Assembly (NCBI RefSeq): GCF_019091135.1
Contig: NZ_JAGXJW010000030.1
Location: 1-64,000 of the forward strand
Length of the DNA stretch: 64,000 nucleotides
DNA from: Cohnella sp. GbtcB17
Lineage (GTDB): Bacteria; Bacillota; Bacilli; Paenibacillales; Paenibacillaceae
Direction of reading: 5' to 3'
Shown here: positions 17,161 to 25,381 of the stretch, piece by piece
Position numbering within the stretch: position 1 is the first letter of the stretch
Layout of the letters: each line of letters begins with the position of its first letter
Program-made: the position numbers and the translations under genes
Notes under the pieces: model-generated
The model's database searches: none
Told to the model about the DNA's origin: nothing
What the model saw: the letters and a program-made list of their open reading frames with translations, nothing else

Positions 17161-17553
17161 TTGGACATTTTGGGCGAACTGCAGGTCATTCTTCCGGTTC
17201 TGTTCTGCGCAGTACTCGGCATCATCGCGATCTTCGGCGTCCGTAGCATCGGAGAGTGGAGCCGCAACAACAAGCAGCCGCTGTTGTCCGTCGCTTCCCG
17301 GGTCGTCGCGAAGCGTTCGCTCGTCCATTATCGCCATCATCACGACGACGGCATCTCGCATCACCAGTCGGATACGTATTATTACGCGACGTTCGAGCTT
17401 GCGGACGGCGTCCGCATCGAATTCAAGCTGAGCGGCGGCGAGTATGGACTGCTGGCGGAGCAGGATGCCGGCATGCTGACGTATCAAGGGTCTCGCTTTT
17501 ACGGCTTCGAGCGGGAAAAAGACAGAGGCCTGCGACTCGTCGGCAGGTCGTGA
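17161..17553 (+). CDS. DUF2500 membrane-anchored protein
   Basis: A 130-residue protein with one N-terminal membrane helix (about residues 7-28) and a small beta-rich domain. VASRVVAKRSLV, DTYYYATFELADGVRIEFKLSGGEYGLLAEQDAGMLTYQGSRFYGFER match the DUF2500 (YhhM) pattern. Function is unknown. A His-rich loop (HYRHHHDDGISHH) lies between the first two strands and may bind metal, though such loops vary. The start is TTG with AGGAG 9 bases upstream. It forms its own short transcript ending at the terminator at 17569-17610. Confidence 0.8.
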   Translation: MDILGELQVILPVLFCAVLGIIAIFGVRSIGEWSRNNKQPLLSVASRVVAKRSLVHYRHHHDDGISHHQSDTYYYATFELADGVRIEFKLSGGEYGLLAEQDAGMLTYQGSRFYGFEREKDRGLRLVGRS

Positions 17554-17568
17554 GCGACTTCATCCGTT

Positions 17569-17610
17569 AAAAAAAAGCCCGCCTTTCCGTCGAGGAAGGC
17601 GGGCCTTTGC
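17569..17610. terminator. bidirectional terminator
   Basis: GCCCGCCTTTCC pairs with GGAAGGCGGGC. On the plus strand CTTTGCTGTTTTT follows; on the minus strand eight T follow (A-run 17569-17576). It serves both the DUF2500 gene and the minus-strand mtn operon. Confidence 0.92.
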
Positions 17611-17640
17611 TGTTTTTGCTTCGAGACGGAAGAGAACAGG

Positions 17641-18279
17641 TCAGCGCTTCAGCAGCGCCATCCGGTACACGTATTCGAACAAAAATTCGAACGCCTCCAG
17701 ATGCTTGCGAGCTTCGAACGCATCGCGTCCCCATGCGTAAATGCCGTGCTTGCGCAGCAAAATGCCTGGGATGCGCTTGTCCAAGCGTTCCTTGACCTCA
17801 GGTACAATGCGCGGAATGTCGGCGAAGTTGGAGACGATCGGCACGTCGATGACGGCATCCTCGTCCCAGATGTTGAACGCCTTGATCAGCTCGACACCTT
17901 CGACGGGGACGGCGCGGCGCTCCCAGAAGAGATCGGACACGATGCTGTTAAATACGGAGTGAATGTGGAAAATCGCGCCGCAGCCCGTCTGCCGGTAAAT
18001 CTCGCAATGAATCAGCGTCTCGGCAGAGGGCCTCAGCCGCGTCGCCTCGATCGGCGCGCCCGTCTGATCGACGAGCAGGAAGTCCTCAGGCGTCGATGCG
18101 GCTTTGTCCTTCCCGCTTGCCGTCACCGCGAAGGCGAAGCGGTCGGGCTCGAAGCCGCCCACCCGCATCGACAGATTGCCGCTCGTGCCGGGGAACCAGC
18201 CGCGCGCGGCGAAGTCCGATTTGACGGCGTCGAGTTCGCGGTATACCCGCTGCTTGTCTTCAAGTAATAGATCGCTCAT
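17641..18279 (-). CDS. mtnB: methylthioribulose-1-phosphate dehydratase
   Basis: A 212-residue class II aldolase-fold enzyme that dehydrates 5-methylthioribulose-1-phosphate in methionine salvage. The zinc-site HxH is in IFHIHSVFN, a third His lies in LLRKHGIYAWG, and the substrate loop FPGTSGNLSMRV is intact. Length is normal. It is the last gene of the minus-strand block, three bases after mtnX, and is followed by the bidirectional terminator. mtnD, the dioxygenase that often follows in Bacillus, is not present here. Confidence 0.94.
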   Translation of the reverse strand: MSDLLLEDKQRVYRELDAVKSDFAARGWFPGTSGNLSMRVGGFEPDRFAFAVTASGKDKAASTPEDFLLVDQTGAPIEATRLRPSAETLIHCEIYRQTGCGAIFHIHSVFNSIVSDLFWERRAVPVEGVELIKAFNIWDEDAVIDVPIVSNFADIPRIVPEVKERLDKRIPGILLRKHGIYAWGRDAFEARKHLEAFEFLFEYVYRMALLKR

Positions 18280-18282
18280 CGA

Positions 18283-18957
18283 TTACCAATCTCCTTCATC
18301 CAGATGTCTGACGACGTCGTGGAACGTCTCGAACGGTACGTGCGGAAGACCGAGCTCGCGGCAGCGCTCCGTCAGATGGGAGCGGGAGAATACGAGGTCG
18401 GCCAGCTTCGCGCCCGCGAAGTCCGTCACGCTGTCCCCGATCAGAATCCGCGTATATCGGTCCTTCGGGAAGCGCCGGATGACCGTCGTCTTGCACATGC
18501 CGCAATCGTTGTCGCATTCGTCGTCGCAGGCGTGCGGCCACAGGATCTCGATGCGTTCTCCCTCGAAGCTGCTGCCGTTGCAATAAATATGATCGAGCGG
18601 AATATCGAACGGCGCCAGCATCGGATAGACGAAAAAGTCGATGCCGCCGCTTGTTACGTAAAACTCGACGCCGTGGGCTTTGCACCAGTCGAGCAGCGAC
18701 TGGAAGCCGGGGCGGATGCCCGCCGTGGACAAAATGTAATCCGTGATCTCCTGCCTGCGCGAGGAGGGGATCAAGGCGAACATCTCGCCGACGCCCTGGC
18801 GCACGGACTTGCGCAGCGCGACGATGTCGTCGACGATCGGCCGCCAGCCGGGCGGATCGAACTGCTTCATGACGGCGACGATGTTGTCGCTAAGGGTGAT
18901 CGTGCCGTCGAAGTCGCAGAACAGCACCGGCGGCTTGTTAAAGGCGCGCTTGCTCAC
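18283..18957 (-). CDS. mtnX: 2-hydroxy-3-keto-5-methylthiopentenyl-1-phosphate phosphatase
   Basis: A 224-residue HAD-superfamily phosphatase acting on the MtnW product. Motif I is DFDGTITLSDN (nucleophile and acid/base Asp), motif II is in the YVTSGGIDFFVYP region, and motif IV is GDSVTDFAGAKLAD. The cysteine-rich insert CDDECDNDCGMCK is typical of MtnX. Its ATG overlaps the end of mtnW by 4 bases. Confidence 0.93.
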   Translation of the reverse strand: MSKRAFNKPPVLFCDFDGTITLSDNIVAVMKQFDPPGWRPIVDDIVALRKSVRQGVGEMFALIPSSRRQEITDYILSTAGIRPGFQSLLDWCKAHGVEFYVTSGGIDFFVYPMLAPFDIPLDHIYCNGSSFEGERIEILWPHACDDECDNDCGMCKTTVIRRFPKDRYTRILIGDSVTDFAGAKLADLVFSRSHLTERCRELGLPHVPFETFHDVVRHLDEGDW

Positions 18958-20192
18958 GGCCGGCGCACCCCCCAGCGCTCGATCGCGAGCAACAGCTGCT
19001 CGCGGCCGCCGACGGCGGACGCATAAGCTTCGAGGTCTTCGCCGGCAAGCACGGCGTCGATCGCCTGGCGGAAGGCTTGTCCGCCTGCGGCAGCGCCCAG
19101 CGGGTGGCCGTGAACGCCGCCGCCCGCATTAACGACGACGTCCCGTCCGAAGTCATGCACGATCAGCGGCACGAGGCCGGGGTGGATGCCTGCGGAAGGC
19201 ACGGGCAGGACGGCCTTCTGAGGCAGCGCCGCGTTCACCAGCGCATCCTGGACCGCCAGGTTCTCGGCCTTCGGCATGACGACGGAGCCGTAGGGCGAAG
19301 GGAAGAGGGACAGGTCTGCGCCGGCCATTCGGATGAGCGTGCCGAGCAGGACTGATGCGGAAATGCCGTGATGCGGCGACGGATAGTAGGCGCCGGCCAT
19401 CGCCGGATGCGCCGCGATCGGCACGCTGACGGCCGGATCGGCGGCGAGCTCGGCGAGTGCGTCGAAACCGTAGGCCAGCACGTTGAACAGCAGGCCGTTG
19501 ACACCAGCGTTGATCGCGCGCAGCGCGTTTTCCCGCAGCTTGGACGTCGGTCCCGTCAGGTTGGCGAAGTAGATCAGCTTCTGACCGGTGACGCTCTCCG
19601 CCTCGCGTGCGGCGGACATGCAGGCTTCGACGCGGCGCTCAAGCGGCGTCAGCGGATTTTCGAACAAAATCTCGTCGTCCTTGATCAGGTCGACGCCGCC
19701 GAGCGCCTGCTGGAGGAACTGCTCGCGAAGGCCCTCCAGGTCGTAGCCGATGACGGATTTGAAAATGCTCATGAGCAGCGGGCGGTCGTGGACGCCGAGA
19801 TAGTCCCGAACGCCGGCGAGTCCCAGTTTGGGACCGGGGAAGGCGGACAGAAACTCGGCGGACGGCGCGAGGCCGGTCAGCTTGATGCGTCCGTCCATCG
19901 ACAGCTTGCCGAATACGGTTACGAGCAGCGCGGGGATGTCCCTGCTGAAGTTGACGTCCGGATATTCGATCGTAATGTCGGCGTAGCGTTCGCCGGGGCC
20001 CGCGCCTTCGGGCTCATACGTCTCGACGGAGACGACGCGGCCGAGATGCTTCTCCATTTTTTGCTTTGCGACTTCCGGCAGCTCGGTCCAGCTGCCGACC
20101 GTGAGGCCGACGGCGATGTCTTCCGCTTTTTTGGCGAAGTCCGCCTTGTCGTCGAACAGGCGATAGGTGGCCTGGCTTTTGTTAACGCTCAT
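18954..20192 (-). CDS. mtnW: 2,3-diketo-5-methylthiopentyl-1-phosphate enolase (RuBisCO-like protein)
   Basis: A 412-residue form IV RuBisCO-like protein of the YkrW/MtnW group; it enolises 2,3-diketo-5-methylthiopentyl-1-phosphate and does not fix CO2. GGVDLIKDDEILFEN holds the metal-binding region (the Lys that is carbamylated in RuBisCO followed by DDE). HPAMAGAYY and NAGGGVHGHPLGAAAGGQAFRQA match the phosphate-binding parts. AGAAAGAAGG precedes the ATG. It follows proC by 79 bases on the same strand, with no clear promoter or terminator between, so it is probably read from the T-box-controlled proBAC transcript. Confidence 0.94.
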   Translation of the reverse strand: MSVNKSQATYRLFDDKADFAKKAEDIAVGLTVGSWTELPEVAKQKMEKHLGRVVSVETYEPEGAGPGERYADITIEYPDVNFSRDIPALLVTVFGKLSMDGRIKLTGLAPSAEFLSAFPGPKLGLAGVRDYLGVHDRPLLMSIFKSVIGYDLEGLREQFLQQALGGVDLIKDDEILFENPLTPLERRVEACMSAAREAESVTGQKLIYFANLTGPTSKLRENALRAINAGVNGLLFNVLAYGFDALAELAADPAVSVPIAAHPAMAGAYYPSPHHGISASVLLGTLIRMAGADLSLFPSPYGSVVMPKAENLAVQDALVNAALPQKAVLPVPSAGIHPGLVPLIVHDFGRDVVVNAGGGVHGHPLGAAAGGQAFRQAIDAVLAGEDLEAYASAVGGREQLLLAIERWGVRRP

Positions 20193-20271
20193 CTCGCATG
20201 ACCTTCTTTCTGTTGAAAAATCGATGGCGACTGGCTTCGTGCCGGCAGAAAACCGGGAGCCAGCGGCCGGG

Positions 20272-21144
20272 TCAACCTTGCTGCAGCGCCTCTTCGGCGA
20301 TCGCGCGTCCGAGCTCGCCGGCCCGCGCCGCGCAGCGATCCATGGCGGCGCCGATCGCTCCGTCGACGCCGAGACGCTGCAGCGTCTCGATCGCCGCCTG
20401 GGCCGTGCCGTTCGGCGAAGTGACCTTGCGCCGCAGCTCCTCCGGCTGCTCGCCGGTCAGCCGGACCATATCCGCCGCGCCGCGCACCGTCTGCACGGTC
20501 AGCTCGCGCGCCGCTTCCGGCGTCAAGCCCTGCGCGACGCCCGAGGCGATCATCGCTTCCATCACGAAGTAGATGTAGGCCGGTCCGCTGCCCGATACGG
20601 CCGTCACCGCCTCCAGCAAGCGCTCCTCGACGACCTGCGCGATGCCGACCGCGCCGAACATATCGAGCGCGAGGCGCCGCGCGTCGTCGCCCAGGCCCTC
20701 GGAGAAGGCGATGCCGGTCGCGCCGAGACCGATGCTGCTCGACGTGTTGGGCATCGTGCGCACGACGGGCTGGCTCGCGCGCGTCAATTCGCGGATCGTT
20801 TCGATCGACAAGCCCGCGATGACGGACACGATCAGCTGCTCCGCGCGCAGCGCCGGCGCGAGCGCCTTGAGCGCAGCTGCGGCGTCCTTCGGCTTCATCC
20901 CCAGCACGATGACGTCCGCGGTGAGCAGCGCGTCTTGTCTTGCGGCCTCGCTGTCCGCGGCAAGGACGCCGTAACGCGCGCGAAGCTCGGCCAGCCGCTC
21001 GGCGTTCGAGCGGTTGACAACTGTGATGTTGCCGGCCGGCGCGGCGTCGGTGTCCACGAGTCCGCGGACGATGGCCTCCGCCATCGAGCCGGCGCCGTAA
21101 AAGCAAATTTTCGATTGCGCAAGTGTTGCAGGCGTTGTATTCAT
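20272..21144 (-). CDS. proC: pyrroline-5-carboxylate reductase
   Basis: A 290-residue enzyme for the last step of proline synthesis (NAD(P)H reduction of pyrroline-5-carboxylate). The Rossmann motif is FYGAGSMAEAIVRG. VRTMPNTSSSIGLGATGIA and the C-terminal signature AVSGSGPAYIYFVMEAM...VRGAADMV...TSPNGTAQAAIETL match the family. It follows proA by 56 bases, completing proB-proA-proC in pathway order. The 79-base gap to mtnW contains a modest hairpin (CTGGCT/AGCCAG) without an adjacent T-run. Confidence 0.96.
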   Translation of the reverse strand: MNTTPATLAQSKICFYGAGSMAEAIVRGLVDTDAAPAGNITVVNRSNAERLAELRARYGVLAADSEAARQDALLTADVIVLGMKPKDAAAALKALAPALRAEQLIVSVIAGLSIETIRELTRASQPVVRTMPNTSSSIGLGATGIAFSEGLGDDARRLALDMFGAVGIAQVVEERLLEAVTAVSGSGPAYIYFVMEAMIASGVAQGLTPEAARELTVQTVRGAADMVRLTGEQPEELRRKVTSPNGTAQAAIETLQRLGVDGAIGAAMDRCAARAGELGRAIAEEALQQG

Positions 21145-21200
21145 TGCTTTTCGTCTCCCGTCATCTAGTTAACGTCATTAATGATTAAGGGCGCAAACGA

Positions 21201-22448
21201 TCATCCCCGCGTTTGACCGTCGCCCCATATGCGATACTTGGTCGAAGTCAGCGCAGGCAGACCCATCGGCCCGCGCGCGTGAAGCTTCTGGGTGCTGATG
21301 CCGATCTCCGCGCCGAAGCCGAACTCGAAGCCGTCCGTGAACCGGGTAGAAGCATTGTGGTAGACGGCCGCCGCGTCGACCTCTTGCAGGAAGCGGTCGG
21401 CGTTCGCGCGGTCTTCGGTCACGATGCATTCGGAATGCTTCGTGCCGAAGCGGGCGATATGGGCCAGCGCTTCGTCGAGGCCGCCCACGACGCGAACGTT
21501 CAATATATAGTCGTTGTACTCGGTCGCATAATCTTCGTCCGTCGCATCGAGCGCCCAAGAGACGCGGGCCTTGGCGGCCGCGTCGGCGCGCAGCTCGACG
21601 CTTGCGCGGCGGAAGCTGTCCGCCAGCCGCTCGAGATGCTTGCTTGCGAAGTCCGCGTGGACGAGCAGCGTCTCCATCGAGTTGCAGACGGAGGGACGCT
21701 GGACCTTGGCGTTCAGCGCGATCGCTTCGGCCATCTCGTAGTCGGCGGAAGCGTCGACATACGTGTGGCAGATGCCCGCGCCGGTCTCGATGACCGGCAC
21801 GGTCGCGTTTTCGACGACGTTGCGGATGAGCGAGGCGCCCCCGCGCGGAATGATAACGTCGAGCAGTCCGTTCAGCTTCAGCATTTCGTTGGCCGAAGCT
21901 CGGCTCGCGTCCTCGACGAGCTGCAGCGCGTCCTCGGGCACGGCGCTTTGGCGCAGCGCGCCGCGCAGAGCGGCCACGATGCGCTTGTTCGATTCGAGGG
22001 CGGCGGACCCGCCGCGAAGCACGACCGCATTGCCCGTCTTCAGGCATAATCCGGCGGCGTCCACGGTGACGTTCGGCCTCGCTTCATAAATGATGCCCAC
22101 GACGCCGATCGGTACGCGGTACTGCTCGATATGCAGGCCGTTCGGCCGATCGAACTCGGCGATCTTCTCGCCGACCGGATCGGGCAGGGCGATGACCTCG
22201 CGCAGCCCCTGCGCGATCGCCTCGATGCGCTTGTCGTCGAGGCGCAGCCGGTCGAGGAGCGATTCCGACGTGCCGCCGGCCCGTCCGCGTTCGATGTCGA
22301 TATCGTTGCCGGCGATGATGTCTTCCCGGCTTGCGACGAGCGCGTCCGCCATCAGGGCGAGCGCTTCGTTTTTTTGCGCCGTCGTCAGGTTGTTCAAGGC
22401 GGCCGTCGCCGTACCGGCCGCGATAGCCTTGTTTCTCGCTTCGCTCAT
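21201..22448 (-). CDS. proA: glutamate-5-semialdehyde dehydrogenase (gamma-glutamyl phosphate reductase)
   Basis: A 415-residue aldehyde-dehydrogenase-fold enzyme that reduces gamma-glutamyl phosphate. Recognisable segments are RVPIGVVGIIYEARPNVTVDAAGLCLKTGNAVVLRGG and VQRPSVCNSMETLLVH, where the second has the usual catalytic Cys in SVCNSMETLL. The ATG at 22448 overlaps the proB stop (ATGA) and has GGAGGCGAAGG upstream; a longer in-frame start is less likely. Normal length (family about 415). Confidence 0.96.
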   Translation of the reverse strand: MSEARNKAIAAGTATAALNNLTTAQKNEALALMADALVASREDIIAGNDIDIERGRAGGTSESLLDRLRLDDKRIEAIAQGLREVIALPDPVGEKIAEFDRPNGLHIEQYRVPIGVVGIIYEARPNVTVDAAGLCLKTGNAVVLRGGSAALESNKRIVAALRGALRQSAVPEDALQLVEDASRASANEMLKLNGLLDVIIPRGGASLIRNVVENATVPVIETGAGICHTYVDASADYEMAEAIALNAKVQRPSVCNSMETLLVHADFASKHLERLADSFRRASVELRADAAAKARVSWALDATDEDYATEYNDYILNVRVVGGLDEALAHIARFGTKHSECIVTEDRANADRFLQEVDAAAVYHNASTRFTDGFEFGFGAEIGISTQKLHARGPMGLPALTSTKYRIWGDGQTRG

Positions 22449-23563
22449 GATCCCTTCGCCTCCTTGGGTACGTAGGTGGTGACCCATTCGTCTCTGTGTA
22501 TGATCTCAATGCGCCCGACCTCTACGCGGCGGGCGGCTTCCTCGCTCGACAGCCCGGCCACCGCGGTGATCTGCCAAGCGTCGTAATTCGATACGCCCCG
22601 GCCGAGCGTCCGTCCGCCGCCGACGACCTCGACCACGTCGCCGGGGTGGAATTCCCCCTCGACGTGCGTGACGCCGGCGGGCAGCAGGCTTCGCCCGCCG
22701 TTCAGCAGCGCCGCTTCGGCGCCGGGGTCGACGAAGACGCGGCCCTGGGGCACCGACAAAAAGCCGATCCACTGCTTTTTCGCGGGCAGCGAGTGGAGCG
22801 AAGCCGCGAAGTAAGTGCCTTTGCCGCGGCCCTCGACGGCAGCAAGCAGATCGCCGGGCTCGGTCGAGCGTCCGACGAACGTCGGCACGCCGCCGCCCAT
22901 GGCGATTCGCGCCGCTTCGATCTTGGAGCGCATGCCGCCCGTACCGACCGAAGAGCCGGCGCCGCCCGCGATCCGATACAGCTCATCGGAGATGACCTCC
23001 ACGCGGTCGATGCGGACGGCCGAGGCGTCCTTGCGCGGGTCGGCGGTGAACAGCCCCTCGATGTCCGTCAAAATATACAGGCCGGTCGCCTTCACGAGAT
23101 TGGCGACAAGGGCGGAGAGAGAGTCGTTTTCCCCGAACTTGATCTCGTCGACGGCGACGGTGTCGTTCTCGTTGATGATCGGCACGACTCCCTGGCGCAG
23201 CAGCTCCTCGATCGTGCGCTGCGCGTTTAACGCGCGCTGGCGCTGGCTGAAGTCGGGCCGCGTGAGCAGAATTTGCGCCGCGGCGATGCCGTACGGCGCG
23301 AACGCTTCCTGATAGGCCTGCATGAGCAGTGCCTGGCCGACGGCGGCAGCCGCCTGTTTTTCGTGAACGAGCTTCGGCCTCGTCTCGTACCCGACCGCGC
23401 GGTAGCCGGCCGCGATGGCGCCGGAGCTGACGAGCAGCGTCTGAACGCCCTGGCGGTGCAGGGACGCGATCTCGGCGGCGAAGTACGCAAAGCTGTCCCG
23501 GTTAAGCCCACCGGCTTCGCCGGCGAGCGAGCTGCTGCCGATCTTGACGACGATGCGACGCAT
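22445..23563 (-). CDS. proB: glutamate 5-kinase
   Basis: A 372-residue kinase for the first, feedback-controlled step of proline synthesis. The amino-acid-kinase fold opens with RRIVVKIGSSSLAG; VVPIINENDTVAVDEIKFGENDSLSA and the GTGGMRSKIEAA loop follow, and a PUA domain fills about residues 280-372. ATG 23563 is chosen because it gives the family N-terminus and GGAAAGG lies upstream; in-frame codons further upstream would extend into the leader. The T-box leader 23629-23911 lies directly before it. Confidence 0.96.
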   Translation of the reverse strand: MRRIVVKIGSSSLAGEAGGLNRDSFAYFAAEIASLHRQGVQTLLVSSGAIAAGYRAVGYETRPKLVHEKQAAAAVGQALLMQAYQEAFAPYGIAAAQILLTRPDFSQRQRALNAQRTIEELLRQGVVPIINENDTVAVDEIKFGENDSLSALVANLVKATGLYILTDIEGLFTADPRKDASAVRIDRVEVISDELYRIAGGAGSSVGTGGMRSKIEAARIAMGGGVPTFVGRSTEPGDLLAAVEGRGKGTYFAASLHSLPAKKQWIGFLSVPQGRVFVDPGAEAALLNGGRSLLPAGVTHVEGEFHPGDVVEVVGGGRTLGRGVSNYDAWQITAVAGLSSEEAARRVEVGRIEIIHRDEWVTTYVPKEAKGS

Positions 23564-23628
23564 CTTTACCGCTTCCTTTCCGTTGACATGATCGAACCTT
23601 CGAAGACGAATCGCGCTGGGGCGCAAGC

Positions 23629-23911
23629 AAAAAGGCCCCCGTCCTGTTCAAAGGACGAGAGCCTGGCTCCCGCGGTACCACCTTCGTTGACGCTCCCTGC
23701 CGCGAGGCGAGAAAACGTCCGCTTGAACGCCCGGTAACGGCGGGCATCGTCCGGCTCTTCGCCGGCCGCTCGGGGATGGGGGAAGGAGGGCGACCGCGCA
23801 AATTCTTCCAGCCCATGGAATTTGCTCTCTGTTCGGTGCGATAATCCTTCGGTTCCCGTCGACGCGTTTAAATTAAGGACGGAGGCGCCGCCTTGGCTGG
23901 CGATGCCGATT
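23629..23911 (-). promoter_or_regulatory. T-box riboswitch leader of proBAC (probably tRNA-Pro responsive)
   Basis: Read on the minus strand, AAGGTGGTACCGCG (complement of 23671-23684) is the T-box sequence that binds the tRNA acceptor end in the antiterminator. The terminator follows: GGCTCTCGTCC pairs with GGACGGGGGCC and ends in TTTTT (23663 down to 23629). The 5' part holds Stem I-like sequence with AACAGAGAGC and GGCTGGAAG. tRNA-Pro is inferred from the genes downstream; the pyrimidine-rich 3' strand of Stem I contains CCC/CCU candidates, but I could not assign the specifier codon. Confidence 0.92.
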
Positions 23912-23917
23912 GGTTTA

Positions 23918-23946
23918 AGAATAGCACGGCCCCGGTGGCTTGTAAA
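23918..23946 (-). promoter_or_regulatory. promoter of the T-box/proBAC transcript
   Basis: On the minus strand TTTACA (23946-23941), a 17-base spacer and TATTCT (23923-23918) preceded by TGC form a good sigma-A promoter with extended -10. Transcription should start near 23911, just 5' of the T-box Stem I. Confidence 0.75.
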
Positions 23947-23976
23947 GAAAGCGAACGTCCGCCGGGCGCGCCCGCT

Positions 23977-25155
23977 TTAGCGGAACAAGCCGAGCCGGCC
24001 GATGCGGCCGGCGGCTTCGCGAAGCCGCTCCTCGGGCGCGAGCAGTCCGAGGCGGACATACCCTTCGCCGTGCGTGCCGAAGCCGATGCCCGGCGCGACG
24101 ACGATATCCGCTTCCTCGAGCAGCAGGTCGGCGAAGGACGCGGAGTCGTGTCCCTCCGGCACCGGCAGCCAGCAGAAAAACGAGCCGTCCGGCTTCGGCG
24201 CCTGCCAGCCGTGCGAGGCGAGCGCGTCGTAAAACGCGTCGCGCCGGCGTTCGTAGACGGCGACAAGGTCCGTCACGGCCTGCTGGGGACCGGTGAGCGC
24301 AAGCGCGGCCGCTTCCTGGATGCCGCCGAACAGGCTGCAATAATAGTGATCCTGGATCAGGTTCAGCAGCTCGACGATCTTGCGGTTGCCGAGCGCGAAG
24401 CCGACGCGCCAGCCGGCCATGTTATACGTTTTGGATAACGTATAAAATTCGATGCCGACTTCCTTGGCGCCCGGCGTCTCGAGGAAGCTCACCGGCCGGC
24501 GGCAGTCGAACCCGATCGCCCCGTAGGCGAAATCGCTCGCCACGACGACGCCGTGCTGCTGGGCGAATCGTACGGTGTCCGCGTAAAATTCGGGCGTCGC
24601 GACGGCAGAGGTCGGATTGTTCGGATAGTTGAGGAACATCAGCTTCGCGCGCGCCAGATCCTCGGCCGGTATCGCCTCGTAGTCGGGGAGAAAGCCGTTT
24701 TTCGCGAGCAGCGGCATCTGGCTCATCCGCGCGCCGGCGAGCGCCACGCCCGACCAATAGTCGGGATAGCCGGGATCCGGAACGAGACAGACGTCGCCCG
24801 GATTGAGCAGACACTGGCTGATCTCGACGAGCCCGGTCTTGCCGCCGAACAGAATCGCGACCTCGGTAGCGGGATCGAGATCGACGCCGTAATCTTCCTT
24901 ATATCGCTTCGCTACGGCTTCCTTTAAAAACGGGAATCCGCGGAACGGCGGATATTTGTGGTAGAGCGGATTTTCGGCCGCTTCCTTCAGCTTGTCGACG
25001 ATATGCGAAGGAGTGGGCAGGTCGGGATTGCCTTGACCGAGGTTGATGACGTCGCGTCCGGTGGCGGCGCGGGCGTTCGCCCTGCCGACAAGCGCGGCGA
25101 AAAATTGCTCCGGCAGTGCGGCCATGCGGTCCGCCGGTTGAATGGAGATGGACAT
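23977..25155 (-). CDS. mtnE: methionine-salvage aminotransferase (glutamine transaminase type)
   Basis: A 392-residue class I PLP aminotransferase closely resembling B. subtilis MtnE (YkrV): DVINLGQGNPDLPTPSHIV, HKYPPFRGFPFLKEAVAKRYKEDYGVDLDP, ILFGGKTGLVEI, VPDPGYPDYWSGVALAGA, FLNYPNNPT and LSKTYNMAGWRVGFA with PLP lysine Lys242. It would transaminate 2-keto-4-methylthiobutyrate to methionine, usually with glutamine as donor. The divergent mtnU next door fits this, since it hydrolyses the 2-oxoglutaramate formed. It ends 31 bases before the proBAC promoter on the same strand, with no terminator between. LL-diaminopimelate aminotransferase is a weaker alternative. Confidence 0.9.
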   Translation of the reverse strand: MSISIQPADRMAALPEQFFAALVGRANARAATGRDVINLGQGNPDLPTPSHIVDKLKEAAENPLYHKYPPFRGFPFLKEAVAKRYKEDYGVDLDPATEVAILFGGKTGLVEISQCLLNPGDVCLVPDPGYPDYWSGVALAGARMSQMPLLAKNGFLPDYEAIPAEDLARAKLMFLNYPNNPTSAVATPEFYADTVRFAQQHGVVVASDFAYGAIGFDCRRPVSFLETPGAKEVGIEFYTLSKTYNMAGWRVGFALGNRKIVELLNLIQDHYYCSLFGGIQEAAALALTGPQQAVTDLVAVYERRRDAFYDALASHGWQAPKPDGSFFCWLPVPEGHDSASFADLLLEEADIVVAPGIGFGTHGEGYVRLGLLAPEERLREAAGRIGRLGLFR

Positions 25156-25220
25156 GATGCAGCTTCACGCTCCGTTGCTTTCATTAAAATACGTTTTCTA
25201 ACTTTTATCGCAATAGGTTG

Positions 25221-25250
25221 AATATACAGTCTACGAAAACAATAGCACAA
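25221..25250 (-). promoter_or_regulatory. candidate mtnE promoter
   Basis: On the minus strand TTGTGC (25250-25245), an 18-base spacer and TATATT (25226-25221) form a moderate promoter 66 bases before mtnE. Its -35 overlaps one arm of the inverted repeat 25247-25296. Confidence 0.5.
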
Positions 25251-25296
25251 GGCGTCAAGTAGGACAATCGGAAAAGAGGGAGATGGGACGCCTTGT
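25247..25296. repeat. perfect 10-base inverted repeat in the mtnE-mtnU divergent region
   Basis: ACAAGGCGTC (25247-25256) and GACGCCTTGT (25287-25296) are exact inverted copies separated by 30 bases. No T-run follows on either strand, so it is not a terminator. The left arm overlaps the candidate mtnE -35, so an operator for a dimeric or looping regulator is possible. The remaining sequence of this gap shows no SAM riboswitch. Confidence 0.6.
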
Positions 25297-25381
25297 CGGT
25301 CCGCCGCGAATCGGTTACGATGAGGCTACTTGCAGGCTCGGGCGTTGCCATGAGCCGTCTTAGCGAAGGGGCGATTAAATA

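Noticed and set aside
20193..20271. Terminator or promoter between proC and mtnW
   Set aside because: A CTGGCT/AGCCAG hairpin exists but no T-run follows it, and no convincing -35/-10 pair was seen; kept only as an uncertainty.
25156..25381. SAM (S-box) riboswitch before mtnE or mtnU
   Set aside because: I looked for the conserved S-box helices and terminator in this gap and found only the inverted repeat and promoter-like sequence.
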